This document shows, piece by piece, positions 51,354 to 60,378 of a DNA stretch of 60,753 bases. Position 1 is the first letter of the stretch. Each line of letters starts with the position of its first letter. Made by a program: the position numbers and the translations under genes. Below the pieces are notes generated by a model, which saw nothing but the letters and a program-made list of their open reading frames with translations, had not been told where the DNA came from and ran no database searches. Source of the DNA: DAOPJM01 sp964490325 (GTDB lineage: Bacteria > Bacillota > Clostridia > Christensenellales > CAG-138); the NCBI GenBank assembly GCA_964490325.1, contig CAZBBX010000011.1, forward strand, positions 1-60,753, given 5' to 3'.

Positions 51354-51358
51354 GGCGG

Positions 51359-52708
51359 TCACTTCCAACAGGTCGCGTAGGGACTTTGCTCTGTCACGGT
51401 GTCGGGCAGCTGCAGCTCCCCCTCGGTGTAAGGGTAGAACAGCAGCCGCGTGACGGCCTTGTTGTACAGCGCGCCGTCAAGGGAGCAATAGTTGGGGTTT
51501 AGGTCATCCACCGTCACGCGAAGCGCCGTGCAGCAGTAGAAGGCGGTCTCGTCGATGGTCAGCGCGCCGCTGCCCACGCGCACCCCCGTGAGCTTGGTGC
51601 AAAAGCAAAAGGCGTAGGGGCAGATCCGCGTCAGCCCATCGGGCAGGGTGACGCTGTCCACAAGGCCGCTGCGCGCAAAGGCGTAATAGCCGACGGTCTT
51701 GAGGCTGTCGGGCAGAGTGACCTTCATCAGCGCAGGCATGTCCGCCATGCAGCCGCCCACGAGGATCTCCGTGCCGGGCTGCACGGTGTAGCGCGTCAAA
51801 TTCTTGTCGTACAGGTAGTACAGCGTTCGTCCGTCCGCAGAGTAGAGCGCGTTGTCATGCAGCGAAAAGTCGGCGCTGCCCTCCGCAAGGCCAAAGCTTG
51901 TGAAGCTGCACAGCTCGAACACGCGGTCGCCCAGCTCGTTGAGGCTTGCAGGCAGCGTCAGGCTCGTCAGCGCGGAGCAGTTGTACAGCGCCAGCGTGCC
52001 GATGTACTCCAACCCCTTGGGCAGTGTGAGCGCCGTCAGGCCGCAGCAGTTGTACAGGCTCCATTCGCCCATGACCTTCACGCCGTCGGGCAGCTCAAGC
52101 GCCGTCAGCGCGATGCAGTTGTCCAGCGCGTGATCCGTCAGCGTTGTGACCGTTTCGGGCAGGGTCAGCGCACCATTGTAACCCGGCGGACAGCAGACAA
52201 GCTCGCTGCCGTCCAAGCTGTACAGCACGCCGCCCTCCGCCTTGTACGCGGGGTTGCCGCTTTCGACCGTGATGGCAAGCAGCAGCTCGCACTGGCGAAA
52301 CGCGCCTGCGCACACGGTGGTCAGACAGGCGGGCAGCTGCACCGTGCGGCAGGGGGGATCCTCGTCCTCGCGCAGGCTCACCAAGCACACCACGGCCTTG
52401 CCGCCAAGCTCCGCAGGCAGGATGAGCTGCTCCTCACTGCCGTACCAGCCCAAAATTTCCGCGCCTTCGGCGGTCAGGCGGTACGCAAAGTCTCCCTCGC
52501 GCAGGACGGCGTCCGTCGCGTGCGCTTCCTCGGTCGAGACAGGCGCTGCTGTGGCGTTGACCGCGTCCGTTCCGTTCGACTTTTTGTCGCGTGGCAGCAG
52601 GATGACGATAAGCAGCAGTACGATCAATGCGATCAAAAGGAGGAGGATGACGCGCTGTCGCTTTCGACCCGTCTGCCCTGCCTCCGCGTTCGTTGCGTCC
52701 CTGTCCAT
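51359..52708 (-). CDS. Membrane-anchored BspA-type leucine-rich repeat protein
   Basis: 449 residues. One membrane helix (VILLLLIALIVLLLIVILL, about 20-40), a short linker, then about ten BspA-type leucine-rich repeats (LTLPKGLEYIGTLALYNCSAL, VTLPDGLTRICPYAFCFCTKL and similar) rich in Cys. These repeats usually mediate adhesion or protein contact at the cell surface. ATG 52708 has GGGAGG upstream. Oddly, it shares a transcript with the housekeeping ispE. Confidence 0.88.
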   Translation of the reverse strand: MDRDATNAEAGQTGRKRQRVILLLLIALIVLLLIVILLPRDKKSNGTDAVNATAAPVSTEEAHATDAVLREGDFAYRLTAEGAEILGWYGSEEQLILPAELGGKAVVCLVSLREDEDPPCRTVQLPACLTTVCAGAFRQCELLLAITVESGNPAYKAEGGVLYSLDGSELVCCPPGYNGALTLPETVTTLTDHALDNCIALTALELPDGVKVMGEWSLYNCCGLTALTLPKGLEYIGTLALYNCSALTSLTLPASLNELGDRVFELCSFTSFGLAEGSADFSLHDNALYSADGRTLYYLYDKNLTRYTVQPGTEILVGGCMADMPALMKVTLPDSLKTVGYYAFARSGLVDSVTLPDGLTRICPYAFCFCTKLTGVRVGSGALTIDETAFYCCTALRVTVDDLNPNYCSLDGALYNKAVTRLLFYPYTEGELQLPDTVTEQSPYATCWK

Positions 52709-52790
52709 GCTCCGACCTCCCAAAAGTTTCTTCCTTTCCCAGTATAGCCCATGCGCGCAGAAAAGTCCATTGAAAAAGCAGGGCGTTCCA

Positions 52791-52817
52791 CGATAAGATA
52801 TTATCGAAACACGATAA
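52791..52817. promoter_or_regulatory. Triple TTATCG/CGATAA operator candidate
   Basis: CGATAA (52791-52796), TTATCG (52801-52806) and CGATAA (52812-52817) form two overlapping inverted repeats just upstream of the -35 box of the 52875 gene. This position suits an activator or a repressor; I cannot name the regulator. Confidence 0.6.
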
Positions 52818-52824
52818 ATTTAGC

Positions 52825-52853
52825 TTGACAAACAATAACACCCCTGCTATTCT
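52825..52853 (+). promoter_or_regulatory. Promoter of the DUF4153/4173 gene
   Basis: TTGACA (52825-52830, perfect), 17-base spacer, TATTCT (52848-52853). Confidence 0.85.
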
Positions 52854-52874
52854 ACAGAAAAAAGGAGTGTGAAC

Positions 52875-54437
52875 ATGGAAGATACGCTGCAACAAGACCT
52901 TCAGGCGCAGAGCACGGCCGCCGCGGCTGTCCCCTGCTGCGCACCTAAAAAACGGCTGTATGATGGCAGGGATCGCGTTTGCGCCCTTATCCTTATCGTG
53001 CTTGGCTACTGCTTCATCAAGGCGCTGCCTGCGGGGCAAGCCCCCTTGGGCATGGCGCTGACGCTTCTTTCCCTGTACGCCTTAGGCGGCGCGCTGCTGT
53101 GGCGCAGCGGAACGCGCCTGTGCGCCGCGACCTTCGTTTTGCCCCTGCTGGGCATTGCGGCGATAGTGGGGCTGCTGCTGTCGGACGCGCCTTTCCTCCG
53201 CTTTATCAGCGTCTGCGCTGCGGGGCTGCTGTTTGTGTGTTGGATGGCGGCTGTGGGCGGACAGACGGAAGGCGGCGCGCTTGGAGCCACGTTCGTACCC
53301 ACGCTGGGGCGGGCGGTGTTTCGGCTGCCCTTTTCCCGTTACGGTTCGCTGTTTCCTGCCCTGTTCGCAAAGCGCGGCGAGGGCAAAAAGGGTGCGGGAC
53401 GCGTGCTCCTGTGGATCATTTTAGGACTGTGCGCGGCTGTCGTGCCCTGCGCCGTTGTTGTAGCCCTGTTGAGCATGGACACGCTGTTTCGCGGTCTTCT
53501 TGACAGCATACGCCTGCCCGACCTCAGCGACCTGTTTAGCGAGCTTGCAAATCTGCTGCTTGGCCTGCCCTTTGTGCTGTACCTGTTTGGCGCATGGAAG
53601 GCAAATCGGCAGCGCAGCCTGCCGCCGCTCACCCGGGAGGACTGCCAAGGCCTTGCCGAGCGGCTGCGCTTTGCGCCGCGCAGCGCCATGGCTGCTGCGA
53701 CCATTCCGCTGCTTGCCGTGTATGTGGCGTTCTTCGTCTCCCAATGGACGCTGTATGTTTCCGCCTTTGCGGGCAAACTGCCTGCGGGCTACACCGTGGC
53801 AGGCTACGCAAGGGAGGGCTTCTTCTCCCTTTGTGCGGTGGCGGCGATCGACCTGTGCATCTTTGTGGCAAACCAGCTGTTTACCAAGCGCAAAAACGGG
53901 GAGGCCTCCGCGCTGCAGCGGACGCTCTTGGCGCTGCTGTGCCTGTTCACACTGCTGCTGATCGCCACGGCGCTTGCCAAGCTGTGGCTGTACATCGACA
54001 GCTTCGGCCTGACGCTCAGCCGTGTGTACGCAGGCTTTGCCATGCTGCTGATGGCGGTGCTGTTTTTGCTGCTGCTTTGTAAGCAGTTCATCAAGCGCCT
54101 GCGCCTCACCCCCGTGGTGGCGAGCGCCATCACCATCTTCACGCTGGCGCTGCTGCTGTGCAACCCCACGGCAAGGGTGGCGGAATACAACGTGGATCGC
54201 TATCTAAACGGCAGCCTGCAGACCTTGGACATAGAGGCGCTGGACGAGCTGGACGCGGGAGCGGTGCCCTCGCTGTGCCGACTGCGGGAAACGCTTTCCG
54301 CCAAAAAGGGAGCCGCGGCTGTGCGGCAGCTGCGTCAGATCGACGACGCCTTACGAGGCTTCGACAAGCCCTGCGAGGCCATGGAATGGAACCTGCCCCG
54401 CCTCAGGGCGTACCTCTGCTGCAAGAGCGGAAAATAG
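52875..54437 (+). CDS. DUF4153/DUF4173 family integral membrane protein
   Basis: 520 residues with about twelve membrane helices. Segments YAREGFFSLCAVAAIDLCIFVANQLF and FGLTLSRVYAGFAMLLMAVLF match the conserved core of the DUF4153/DUF4173 group; function unknown. ATG 52875 is seven bases after AAAGGAG. It has a perfect -35 promoter and a multi-site operator, so it is probably regulated by a dedicated factor. A small lipoprotein gene follows 39 bases later. Confidence 0.82.
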   Translation: MEDTLQQDLQAQSTAAAAVPCCAPKKRLYDGRDRVCALILIVLGYCFIKALPAGQAPLGMALTLLSLYALGGALLWRSGTRLCAATFVLPLLGIAAIVGLLLSDAPFLRFISVCAAGLLFVCWMAAVGGQTEGGALGATFVPTLGRAVFRLPFSRYGSLFPALFAKRGEGKKGAGRVLLWIILGLCAAVVPCAVVVALLSMDTLFRGLLDSIRLPDLSDLFSELANLLLGLPFVLYLFGAWKANRQRSLPPLTREDCQGLAERLRFAPRSAMAAATIPLLAVYVAFFVSQWTLYVSAFAGKLPAGYTVAGYAREGFFSLCAVAAIDLCIFVANQLFTKRKNGEASALQRTLLALLCLFTLLLIATALAKLWLYIDSFGLTLSRVYAGFAMLLMAVLFLLLLCKQFIKRLRLTPVVASAITIFTLALLLCNPTARVAEYNVDRYLNGSLQTLDIEALDELDAGAVPSLCRLRETLSAKKGAAAVRQLRQIDDALRGFDKPCEAMEWNLPRLRAYLCCKSGK

Positions 54438-54476
54438 CCTTGGTGCGGATAAGATAAGAAAAGAGGGAACGAACAT

Positions 54477-54944
54477 ATGAAACGCTTTGTAAGTCTACTG
54501 CTCCTCATTCTGCTGCTGACGGCGACCGCCTGCACGAGAAGCGATCAGGCGACCATTGAGAAGACACTTGACCTGACCCTGCCCAAGGACTGTGCCATCC
54601 GCTGCACGGACGATCACGGCGGCTTCCATGGCGACGGCACGCTCTATGCCGTTGTACAGATCCCCGCAGACGCTGCGGACGACTTTCTTGCCGCCCTGCA
54701 GGCCGACTGGACGGCGCTGCCCGTCACAGAGGAGCTGCACGACGCCTACTACGGCGAGGGCGGCGAGGGCTACGGCGTTTCGTACGGCCTGCCCGAACCG
54801 TCGGCGGGCTGTTATCTCTATCGCGACCGCTATTTTGCGCAGTACGGCGAGCGCTGCGCATATAACCCCGTGCTGCAAAACGCCACCTTTGCCGTGTACG
54901 ACGCAAACACCGCCTGCCTGTACGTTTTGGTGACGGACTTTTAG
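54477..54944 (+). CDS. Hypothetical lipoprotein
   Basis: 155 residues: signal peptide with lipobox TATAC (Cys 19) and a small soluble domain with repeated YGEGGEGYGVSYG-like segment. No recognised family. ATG 54477 follows AAGAGGG. It is 39 bases after the DUF4153/4173 gene and both end at terminator 54998-55025. Confidence 0.75.
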   Translation: MKRFVSLLLLILLLTATACTRSDQATIEKTLDLTLPKDCAIRCTDDHGGFHGDGTLYAVVQIPADAADDFLAALQADWTALPVTEELHDAYYGEGGEGYGVSYGLPEPSAGCYLYRDRYFAQYGERCAYNPVLQNATFAVYDANTACLYVLVTDF

Positions 54945-54997
54945 CGCCTGCACACAAAAGCCGCCAAGGGGCGGCAGGGTGAACGAGCTGTCTTCAG

Positions 54998-55025
54998 CGG
55001 CGTCCTATTTTAGACGCCGTTTTTT
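54998..55025 (+). terminator. Terminator after the lipoprotein gene
   Basis: CGGCGTC (54998-55004) pairs with GACGCCG (55013-55019), followed by six T. Confidence 0.85.
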
Positions 55026-55040
55026 CTTGCCCCGAACGGG

Positions 55041-55069
55041 CTGCATTTTTTGGCAGGCTGTGCTATACT
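55041..55069 (+). promoter_or_regulatory. Promoter of the U32 gene
   Basis: CTGCAT (55041-55046), 17-base spacer, TATACT (55064-55069). Confidence 0.6.
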
Positions 55070-55093
55070 GCTTGCAAACAGGGAGGACGGAAC

Positions 55094-56293
55094 ATGGACA
55101 GAAAAACAGAGCTGCTGGCGCCTGCGGGCTCCTTGGCGGCCTTTGACGCGGCGCTTTGCTACGGTGCGGACGCCGTCTATGTGGGCGGGGAGCTGCTGCA
55201 GCTGCGCGCACCCGGCACCGCCTTCTCCCGCGAGGCGTTGGCGGACGCCATCAAACGCGCCCATGCGCGGGGCGTGAAGGTCTATGTGACGCTGAACGCC
55301 TTGGCGCGCAACGAGGAGCTTTTGCGGCTTGGCGAGTACGGCCGCTTCCTTTGCGAGCTGGGCGCGGACGCCGCCATCGTCTCCGATGCGGGCGTACTGG
55401 CGACCCTCAAGCAGGAAGCGCCTGCGTTGCCCCTTCACATCAGCACGCAGGCAAGCGTCCTAAACTACGCGGCGGCGCGGCTGTGGCATGAGCTGGGCGC
55501 GGAGCGCATCGTCCTTGCAAGGGAGATGCGCCTAACGGACATTGCCGAGCTGCGCGCCAAGACGCCCGCCGACCTGTCCATCGAGGCCTTCGTCCACGGC
55601 GCCATGTGCATGGCCTATTCGGGACGCTGCCTCATCAGCGCCGCGCTGCTCGGGCGCAGCGGCAACCGCGGGGACTGCGCGCAGCCCTGCCGCTGGAACT
55701 ACAGCCTGATGGAGGAAAAGCGGCCAAACGAGTTCTTCCCCATCGAGGAGGAGGGCGGCACGAGCACCCTGCTAAGCTCCTGCGACCTCAACTGCATCGG
55801 CATCCTGCCCGAACTTCGCAAGGCGGGGGTGGATTCCTTCAAGATCGAGGGACGGATGAAGACGGAATACTATGTTGCCGTGGTCACGAACGCCTACCGC
55901 ATGGCGCTTAACGATCTTGCGCCCCTTACGGATTGCGCCGCCGAGCTGGACGCTGTCAGCCACCGCCCCTATACGACGGGCTTTTACTTGGACGAGCTGC
56001 CCAATAAGCACGCCAACGACGGGGCGTACATCCAAAAGCGCCGCTTTGCCGCCACGGTGGTGAAGGCGGAAGCGGGCATGCTGACCGTGCGGCAGCGCGC
56101 ACCCTTTCAAGTGGGAGACAGCTTGGAGCTTGTGTCCCCCGGTCACGCGGGAAGGGCGTTTCCCCTGACCGCGCTCTATGACACGGAAGGCGCACCGCGC
56201 AGCCGTGCGCCCCATCCCTTGGAGGAGCTGCGCCTGCCCTGCCCCTATCCCGCCCGTGCGGGCGACCTGCTGCGCGTCCCCTATACACCGTAG
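55094..56293 (+). CDS. U32 family protein (peptidase-like, probable RNA hydroxylation factor)
   Basis: 399 residues. The start ELLAPAGSLAAFDAALCYGADAVYVGG and the signature IEAFVHGAMCMAYSGRCLIS with nearby Cys residues (GDCAQPCRW) define peptidase family U32. Work on related proteins (TrhP, RlhA) links the family to tRNA and rRNA hydroxylation with Fe-S cysteines rather than proteolysis. SFKIEGRMKTEYYVAVVTNAYR is also typical. ATG 55094 follows GGGAGG. Confidence 0.9.
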   Translation: MDRKTELLAPAGSLAAFDAALCYGADAVYVGGELLQLRAPGTAFSREALADAIKRAHARGVKVYVTLNALARNEELLRLGEYGRFLCELGADAAIVSDAGVLATLKQEAPALPLHISTQASVLNYAAARLWHELGAERIVLAREMRLTDIAELRAKTPADLSIEAFVHGAMCMAYSGRCLISAALLGRSGNRGDCAQPCRWNYSLMEEKRPNEFFPIEEEGGTSTLLSSCDLNCIGILPELRKAGVDSFKIEGRMKTEYYVAVVTNAYRMALNDLAPLTDCAAELDAVSHRPYTTGFYLDELPNKHANDGAYIQKRRFAATVVKAEAGMLTVRQRAPFQVGDSLELVSPGHAGRAFPLTALYDTEGAPRSRAPHPLEELRLPCPYPARAGDLLRVPYTP

Positions 56294-56392
56294 AAAAACG
56301 GCGGATCCTGCCGCCCGAACGGTCGAATTTTACAGCCTAATTATATGTGGAACATTTGCCGAAATTCCGTGACAATTCGGTCGCAATTGCGG

Positions 56393-56398
56393 TATACT
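56393..56398 (+). promoter_or_regulatory. Probable -10 box of the GtrA operon
   Basis: TATACT at 56393-56398, with TGACAA at 56370-56375 (17-base spacer) as the best -35. Confidence 0.55.
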
Positions 56399-56433
56399 GT
56401 TAGGGCATACCAAAAAGAATTTGGGGGAGCGAC

Positions 56434-56946
56434 ATGGAGCAAACACCCGACAAAAACGCTTCTATCGAGACGGCGCAGCAAAAGCAGACAGGCAAGGCGC
56501 TGCTTGGCGAGTTCTTCCGCTATGTACTGGTGGGCGGTCTGGCCTTCTTGGCGGACTGGGGCTCTTTAGTGCTGCTCAAGGAATATGTCCTGCCTGCGGC
56601 TTGGGGCGATGCGGCGGTGTATGCGGCGACGGCCGCGGCCTTTGTGATAGGGCTGACGGTCAACTTCATCCTCTCCAACCTGTTCGTGTTCACCGCGGCG
56701 TACCAAAAGAAAAAGGGCAAGAGCTTTGGCGCATTTTTGGTCTTTGCCGTGATAGGGCTCATCGGGCTTTTGCTGACCGAGCTTGGCATGTGGCTGTGCG
56801 TGAGCGTCCTTCCCTACGAAAGGATCCTGACGGGTTGGGGGCTTGCGGGCTTTGTGCCCTATTTCTATATGTTTGCCAAGGTCGTGGTGGCAGCCGTCGT
56901 CCTTGTTTGGAACTACATCGGGCGCAAGCTCATCATCTATAAGTAG
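56434..56946 (+). CDS. GtrA family membrane protein
   Basis: 170 residues with four membrane helices (FFRYVLVGGLAFLADWGSLVLL and onward), the GtrA fold that moves polyprenyl-phosphate-linked sugars across the membrane or assists such transferases. ATG 56434 follows GGGGGAG. First gene of a three-gene operon with an FAD oxidoreductase and a membrane glycosyltransferase-like protein, which fits a surface-glycan role. Confidence 0.88.
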   Translation: MEQTPDKNASIETAQQKQTGKALLGEFFRYVLVGGLAFLADWGSLVLLKEYVLPAAWGDAAVYAATAAAFVIGLTVNFILSNLFVFTAAYQKKKGKSFGAFLVFAVIGLIGLLLTELGMWLCVSVLPYERILTGWGLAGFVPYFYMFAKVVVAAVVLVWNYIGRKLIIYK

Positions 56947-56958
56947 GGAGAAAAGAAC

Positions 56959-58518
56959 ATGACGAAGATCGCCGTCATCATCGGTGCGGGTCCCGCAGGC
57001 TTGACCGCAGCCCGTTATCTGCAAAAGGAAACGGACGTCCACCCCCTTATCTTGGAGGAGAGCGACGCCATAGGCGGCATTTCCCGTACCGTGAATTACC
57101 ACGGCAACCGCATGGATCTGGGCGGACACCGCTTCTTTTCCAAGAACGATGAGGTCAACGCCTTCTGGGCGGAGCTGCTGCCGCTGCAGGGCGCGCCCGC
57201 GTGGGACGATAAGCTCTTGGGGCGGGACAAGCCCCTCATGGAGGGCGGCCCCGATCCCGAAACGACCGACCGCGTGATGCTGGTGCGCGACCGCGTGAGC
57301 CGCATCTATTACCTGCGCAAATTTTTCGACTATCCCATCTCCTTAAAGTTTCAGACCTTCCGCAACATGGGCTTTCGCCGCACCGTGCAGGCAGGCTGCG
57401 GGTACCTGTACAGCTGCGTGCATAAGCGTCCCGAAAACAGCCTGAAGGATTTTATGATCAACCGCTTCGGCAAGCCGCTGTACGGCATGTTCTTTGAGTC
57501 GTACAACGAAAAGGTCTGGGGACGCAACCCCAAGGACATCGCTCCCGACTGGGGTGCGCAGCGCATCAAGGGGCTGTCCCTGAGCAAGGCCGTTCGGGAG
57601 ATGCTCAAAAAGGCGTTCGGCGGCGGCAAGAACGAGGGCAAGCAGGTCGAGACCAGCCTGATCGAGCAGTATGTCTATCCCAAGCGGGGGCCGGGGCAGC
57701 TTTGGGAGCTGCTGGCGGACGAGATCGTCAGGGACGGCGGGGAGCTGAGAAAGAACTGCGCCGTAACGCGCCTGTTCGTGGAGGACGGACGCATCACAGG
57801 CGTGGCCGTCAGCGGCGGCACGGAGCGCATCGATGCGGACTATGTGTTTTCCACCATGCCCATTAAGGATCTGATCGCCGCCATGGACACGGAGGTTCCC
57901 AAAAATGTAGCCGAGGTCGCGGCGGGGCTGCCCTATCGCGATTTTATCACGGTGGGGCTGCTGGTGGATCGCATGAAGCTCAAAAACGAGACCAAGCGCA
58001 AGACCGTGGGCGACATCATGCCCGACTGCTGGATCTACATTCAGGAGCCGGATGTGCATATGGGGCGCATCCAGATCTTCAACAACTGGTCGCCCTACAT
58101 GGTCAAGGATCCGAAAAACAGCGTGTTCATCGGCTTGGAATACTTCTGCAACGAGGGCGACGCCCTGTGGGAAATGTCCGACGCCGACTTTATCAAAATG
58201 GCAAGCGAGGAGCTTGTCAGGATGCAGATCGTGGACGCGGACGCCATCTTGGACGGCTGCCGCCTGCGCATCAAGAAGGCCTACCCCGCCTACTTCGACA
58301 GCTATGCGCGCTTTGACGAGGTGAAGACGTACCTCAACGGCTTTACGAACCTCTACTGCATCGGGCGCAACGGGCAGCACCGCTACAACAACATGGATCA
58401 CTCCATGCTCACCGCCATGGAGGCTGTCCGTTCGCTCAAGAACGGCACGGACAAGGCCGCCGTGTGGCAGGTGAACACCGAGGAGAGCTATCACGAGGCC
58501 AAGGGGGAAAAGGCATGA
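56959..58518 (+). CDS. FAD/NAD(P)-binding amine-oxidase-like protein
   Basis: 519-residue flavoprotein: dinucleotide fold IIGAGPAGLTAARYLQ at the N-terminus, GGISRTV and MDLGGHRFFSK, and the C-terminal FAD segment LYCIGRNGQHRYNNMDHSM. Similar proteins are annotated as UDP-galactopyranose-mutase-like or protoporphyrinogen-oxidase-like enzymes in glycan operons. The operon context favours sugar modification; the reaction is not established. It starts 12 bases after gtrA-like gene and overlaps the next by four bases. Confidence 0.85.
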   Translation: MTKIAVIIGAGPAGLTAARYLQKETDVHPLILEESDAIGGISRTVNYHGNRMDLGGHRFFSKNDEVNAFWAELLPLQGAPAWDDKLLGRDKPLMEGGPDPETTDRVMLVRDRVSRIYYLRKFFDYPISLKFQTFRNMGFRRTVQAGCGYLYSCVHKRPENSLKDFMINRFGKPLYGMFFESYNEKVWGRNPKDIAPDWGAQRIKGLSLSKAVREMLKKAFGGGKNEGKQVETSLIEQYVYPKRGPGQLWELLADEIVRDGGELRKNCAVTRLFVEDGRITGVAVSGGTERIDADYVFSTMPIKDLIAAMDTEVPKNVAEVAAGLPYRDFITVGLLVDRMKLKNETKRKTVGDIMPDCWIYIQEPDVHMGRIQIFNNWSPYMVKDPKNSVFIGLEYFCNEGDALWEMSDADFIKMASEELVRMQIVDADAILDGCRLRIKKAYPAYFDSYARFDEVKTYLNGFTNLYCIGRNGQHRYNNMDHSMLTAMEAVRSLKNGTDKAAVWQVNTEESYHEAKGEKA

Positions 58519-59903
58519 GCTATAACGCGGACTACCTGCCCTCCCTGTTTGTCATTGCGATCCTGCTTACGATCACCTTTTTGGTGGATCGGCTGTATCT
58601 GATGGGGCGGGGGCAGACAAAAAACGAGGCAAAGACGGCGGCACGCGCACAGAAGCTTGAGACGTATTTTCCGCTGCTCCTCTTTGTTGGCAGCTTCCTG
58701 GTCTTTTTCCTGCTCAATCCGCATGTTTTTGTCGATTACAATAACTATTCCTATTTAGCGGACGCCTTTTTGCACGGCCGCATCTATATGATCGACTTTC
58801 CCACATGGTTGGAGTCGGTGGATTTCGGCGGCTATACCTACATGCACTTTGCCCCCGGCTCGGCGCTGCTGTGCATCCCCTTTGTGGCGCTGTATGGCGT
58901 GAACGGCTTCAACTGCGCTTACCTTGCCATGGGACTGGGCGCGGCCAACTGCTCGCTGTTCTATCTGGTGTTCAAGCGCCTGGGCATCGGCCGCGACCTA
59001 AGGGAGCGGTTCTGGTGCACGGTGCTGGCGATCTTCGGCACGGTGCATTGCTTCCTTGCGGCGCTGGGACACTCTTGGTTCTTGGGGCATGTGTCCACGT
59101 GGTTCTACCTGCTGCTGGCGATGTACTGCATCACCTACAAGGGAAACAAGCAGGGGCTGATGACCTTCTTGGCGGGCTTTTGCTATGCGCTGGCGGTCAC
59201 CTGCCGCATGTCGGCGCTCCTCAGCGGCCTGTTCTTTTTGGGCTATGTCCTGTTCTATAAGGAAAAGAAGGATCTGTTGCGCTGCTGCCTCACCTTCGTT
59301 GCGGGCGCAGCCATCCCCGGCGGGCTGTATATGCTGTACAACTATGCTCGCTTCGGCACCATCATGGACATCAGCTACAACCTGACCTACCTGAAGGACT
59401 ATCACCGCGTTTTGTACGATGAAATGCAGCTCTTGGCCACCAAGAAGGAGCAGCTTGCCTTCCTCAAGTCCGCCACGGCCGAGGTCGGCGGGGCGCAGCA
59501 ACTCAAGTTCGTGCCGTTCAACCTGTACTCCATCTTCATGCTGCCGCCCACGTTCAGCTCCTCGTATCCGTATCTGATCGCGTCGCAGCAGGGGCAGGCC
59601 GTGACCATCCTCTCCCCTGCGCTGCTGTTTGCCGTGCGCAGCCCCTTCCGCGACAAGAAGAAGTGGCTCAGCATCACCTGCCTTGTGACGGCGCTTGTGA
59701 GCATGATCCCCTTCCTGCTCAACTACGGCAATGGCACGGCGCAGTTTGGAATGCGCTACGCCATGGACTTTTTGCCCTTCGTCATCCTCATGGCGGCCAT
59801 GGGGCTGTGCCGCAAAGAATTGACAAGCTGGAAGGTCGCTCTCATCCTGTTCTGCGTACTTGCGAACATGTGGGGACCCGTGTTCTGGAACTGCTTTTAT
59901 TAG
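58515..59903 (+). CDS. Polytopic membrane protein, glycosyltransferase (GT-C)-like
   Basis: 462 residues with about eleven membrane helices. The periplasmic first-loop region has ADAFLHGRIYMIDFPTWLE and HFAPGSALLCIPFVA, the layout of GT-C polyprenyl-phosphate-sugar transferases, whose acidic catalytic residues lie in the first loop. The exact donor is unknown. ATG 58515 overlaps the preceding stop by four bases. The operon (GtrA flippase-like, FAD enzyme, GT-C) ends at terminator 59936-59972. Confidence 0.8.
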   Translation: MSYNADYLPSLFVIAILLTITFLVDRLYLMGRGQTKNEAKTAARAQKLETYFPLLLFVGSFLVFFLLNPHVFVDYNNYSYLADAFLHGRIYMIDFPTWLESVDFGGYTYMHFAPGSALLCIPFVALYGVNGFNCAYLAMGLGAANCSLFYLVFKRLGIGRDLRERFWCTVLAIFGTVHCFLAALGHSWFLGHVSTWFYLLLAMYCITYKGNKQGLMTFLAGFCYALAVTCRMSALLSGLFFLGYVLFYKEKKDLLRCCLTFVAGAAIPGGLYMLYNYARFGTIMDISYNLTYLKDYHRVLYDEMQLLATKKEQLAFLKSATAEVGGAQQLKFVPFNLYSIFMLPPTFSSSYPYLIASQQGQAVTILSPALLFAVRSPFRDKKKWLSITCLVTALVSMIPFLLNYGNGTAQFGMRYAMDFLPFVILMAAMGLCRKELTSWKVALILFCVLANMWGPVFWNCFY

Positions 59904-59935
59904 GCGGGACGGCGCAAGCGCCATATCAAAAGGAT

Positions 59936-59972
59936 AAGGAGCGGGATGCTTTACAGGCGTCCCGCTCCTTTT
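59936..59972 (+). terminator. Terminator of the GtrA operon
   Basis: AAGGAGCGGGA (59936-59946) pairs with TCCCGCTCCTT (59960-59970), followed by T. Confidence 0.82.
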
Positions 59973-59978
59973 AGCTGC

Positions 59979-60378
59979 GGCGGTCAGTCCCCGTGCAGCT
60001 TTAGCCCCGCGTGGACGGTAGTCGAGTAAATACAATATTGGAAAAAAGTTTGTATTTACTGCATACCCGCCTGGGCGGGTCAAGATCCACGATGCGCAGC
60101 CACCAACCCGAACCGCGCACCCGAAGGAACGCTTTAAAGCCCTTCGCGCATCAAGCGCGGCGCGGCGGTCAGTCCTCGTGCGGTTTAACCCCGCGTGGGC
60201 GGGTCAAGATCCACGATGCGCAGCCACCAACCCGAACCGCGCACCCGAAGGAACGCTTTAAAGCCCTTCGCGCATCAAGCGCGGCGCGGCGGTCAGTCCC
60301 CGTGCGGCTTTAGCCCCACGTGGGCGGGTCAAGATCCATGATGCGCAGCCACCAACCCGAACCGCGTACGCGAAGGAA
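59979..60378. repeat. Tandem copies of the 3' end of the edge gene, period about 125 bases
   Basis: The block CAAGATCC(A)C/TGATGCG begins at 60081, 60205 and 60330 (periods 124 and 125). The rightmost copy is the true 3' end of the minus-strand gene at 60310; the two others lie downstream of its stop and still encode RGSGWWLRIVDLDPP with their own TAA in the second copy. The leftmost copy is interrupted by an insert around 60015-60070. Confidence 0.85.
60015..60072. mobile_element. Small palindromic insert inside one repeat copy
   Basis: Compared with the sister copy, about 55 extra bases interrupt the first repeat between GTGG and GCGGG. The insert is AT-rich and holds a perfect 10-base inverted repeat, AGTAAATACA (60025-60034) and TGTATTTACT (60051-60060), with flanks that are also partly inverted. 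It looks like a tiny mobile or recombination element, but no other copy is seen in the window. Confidence 0.45.
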
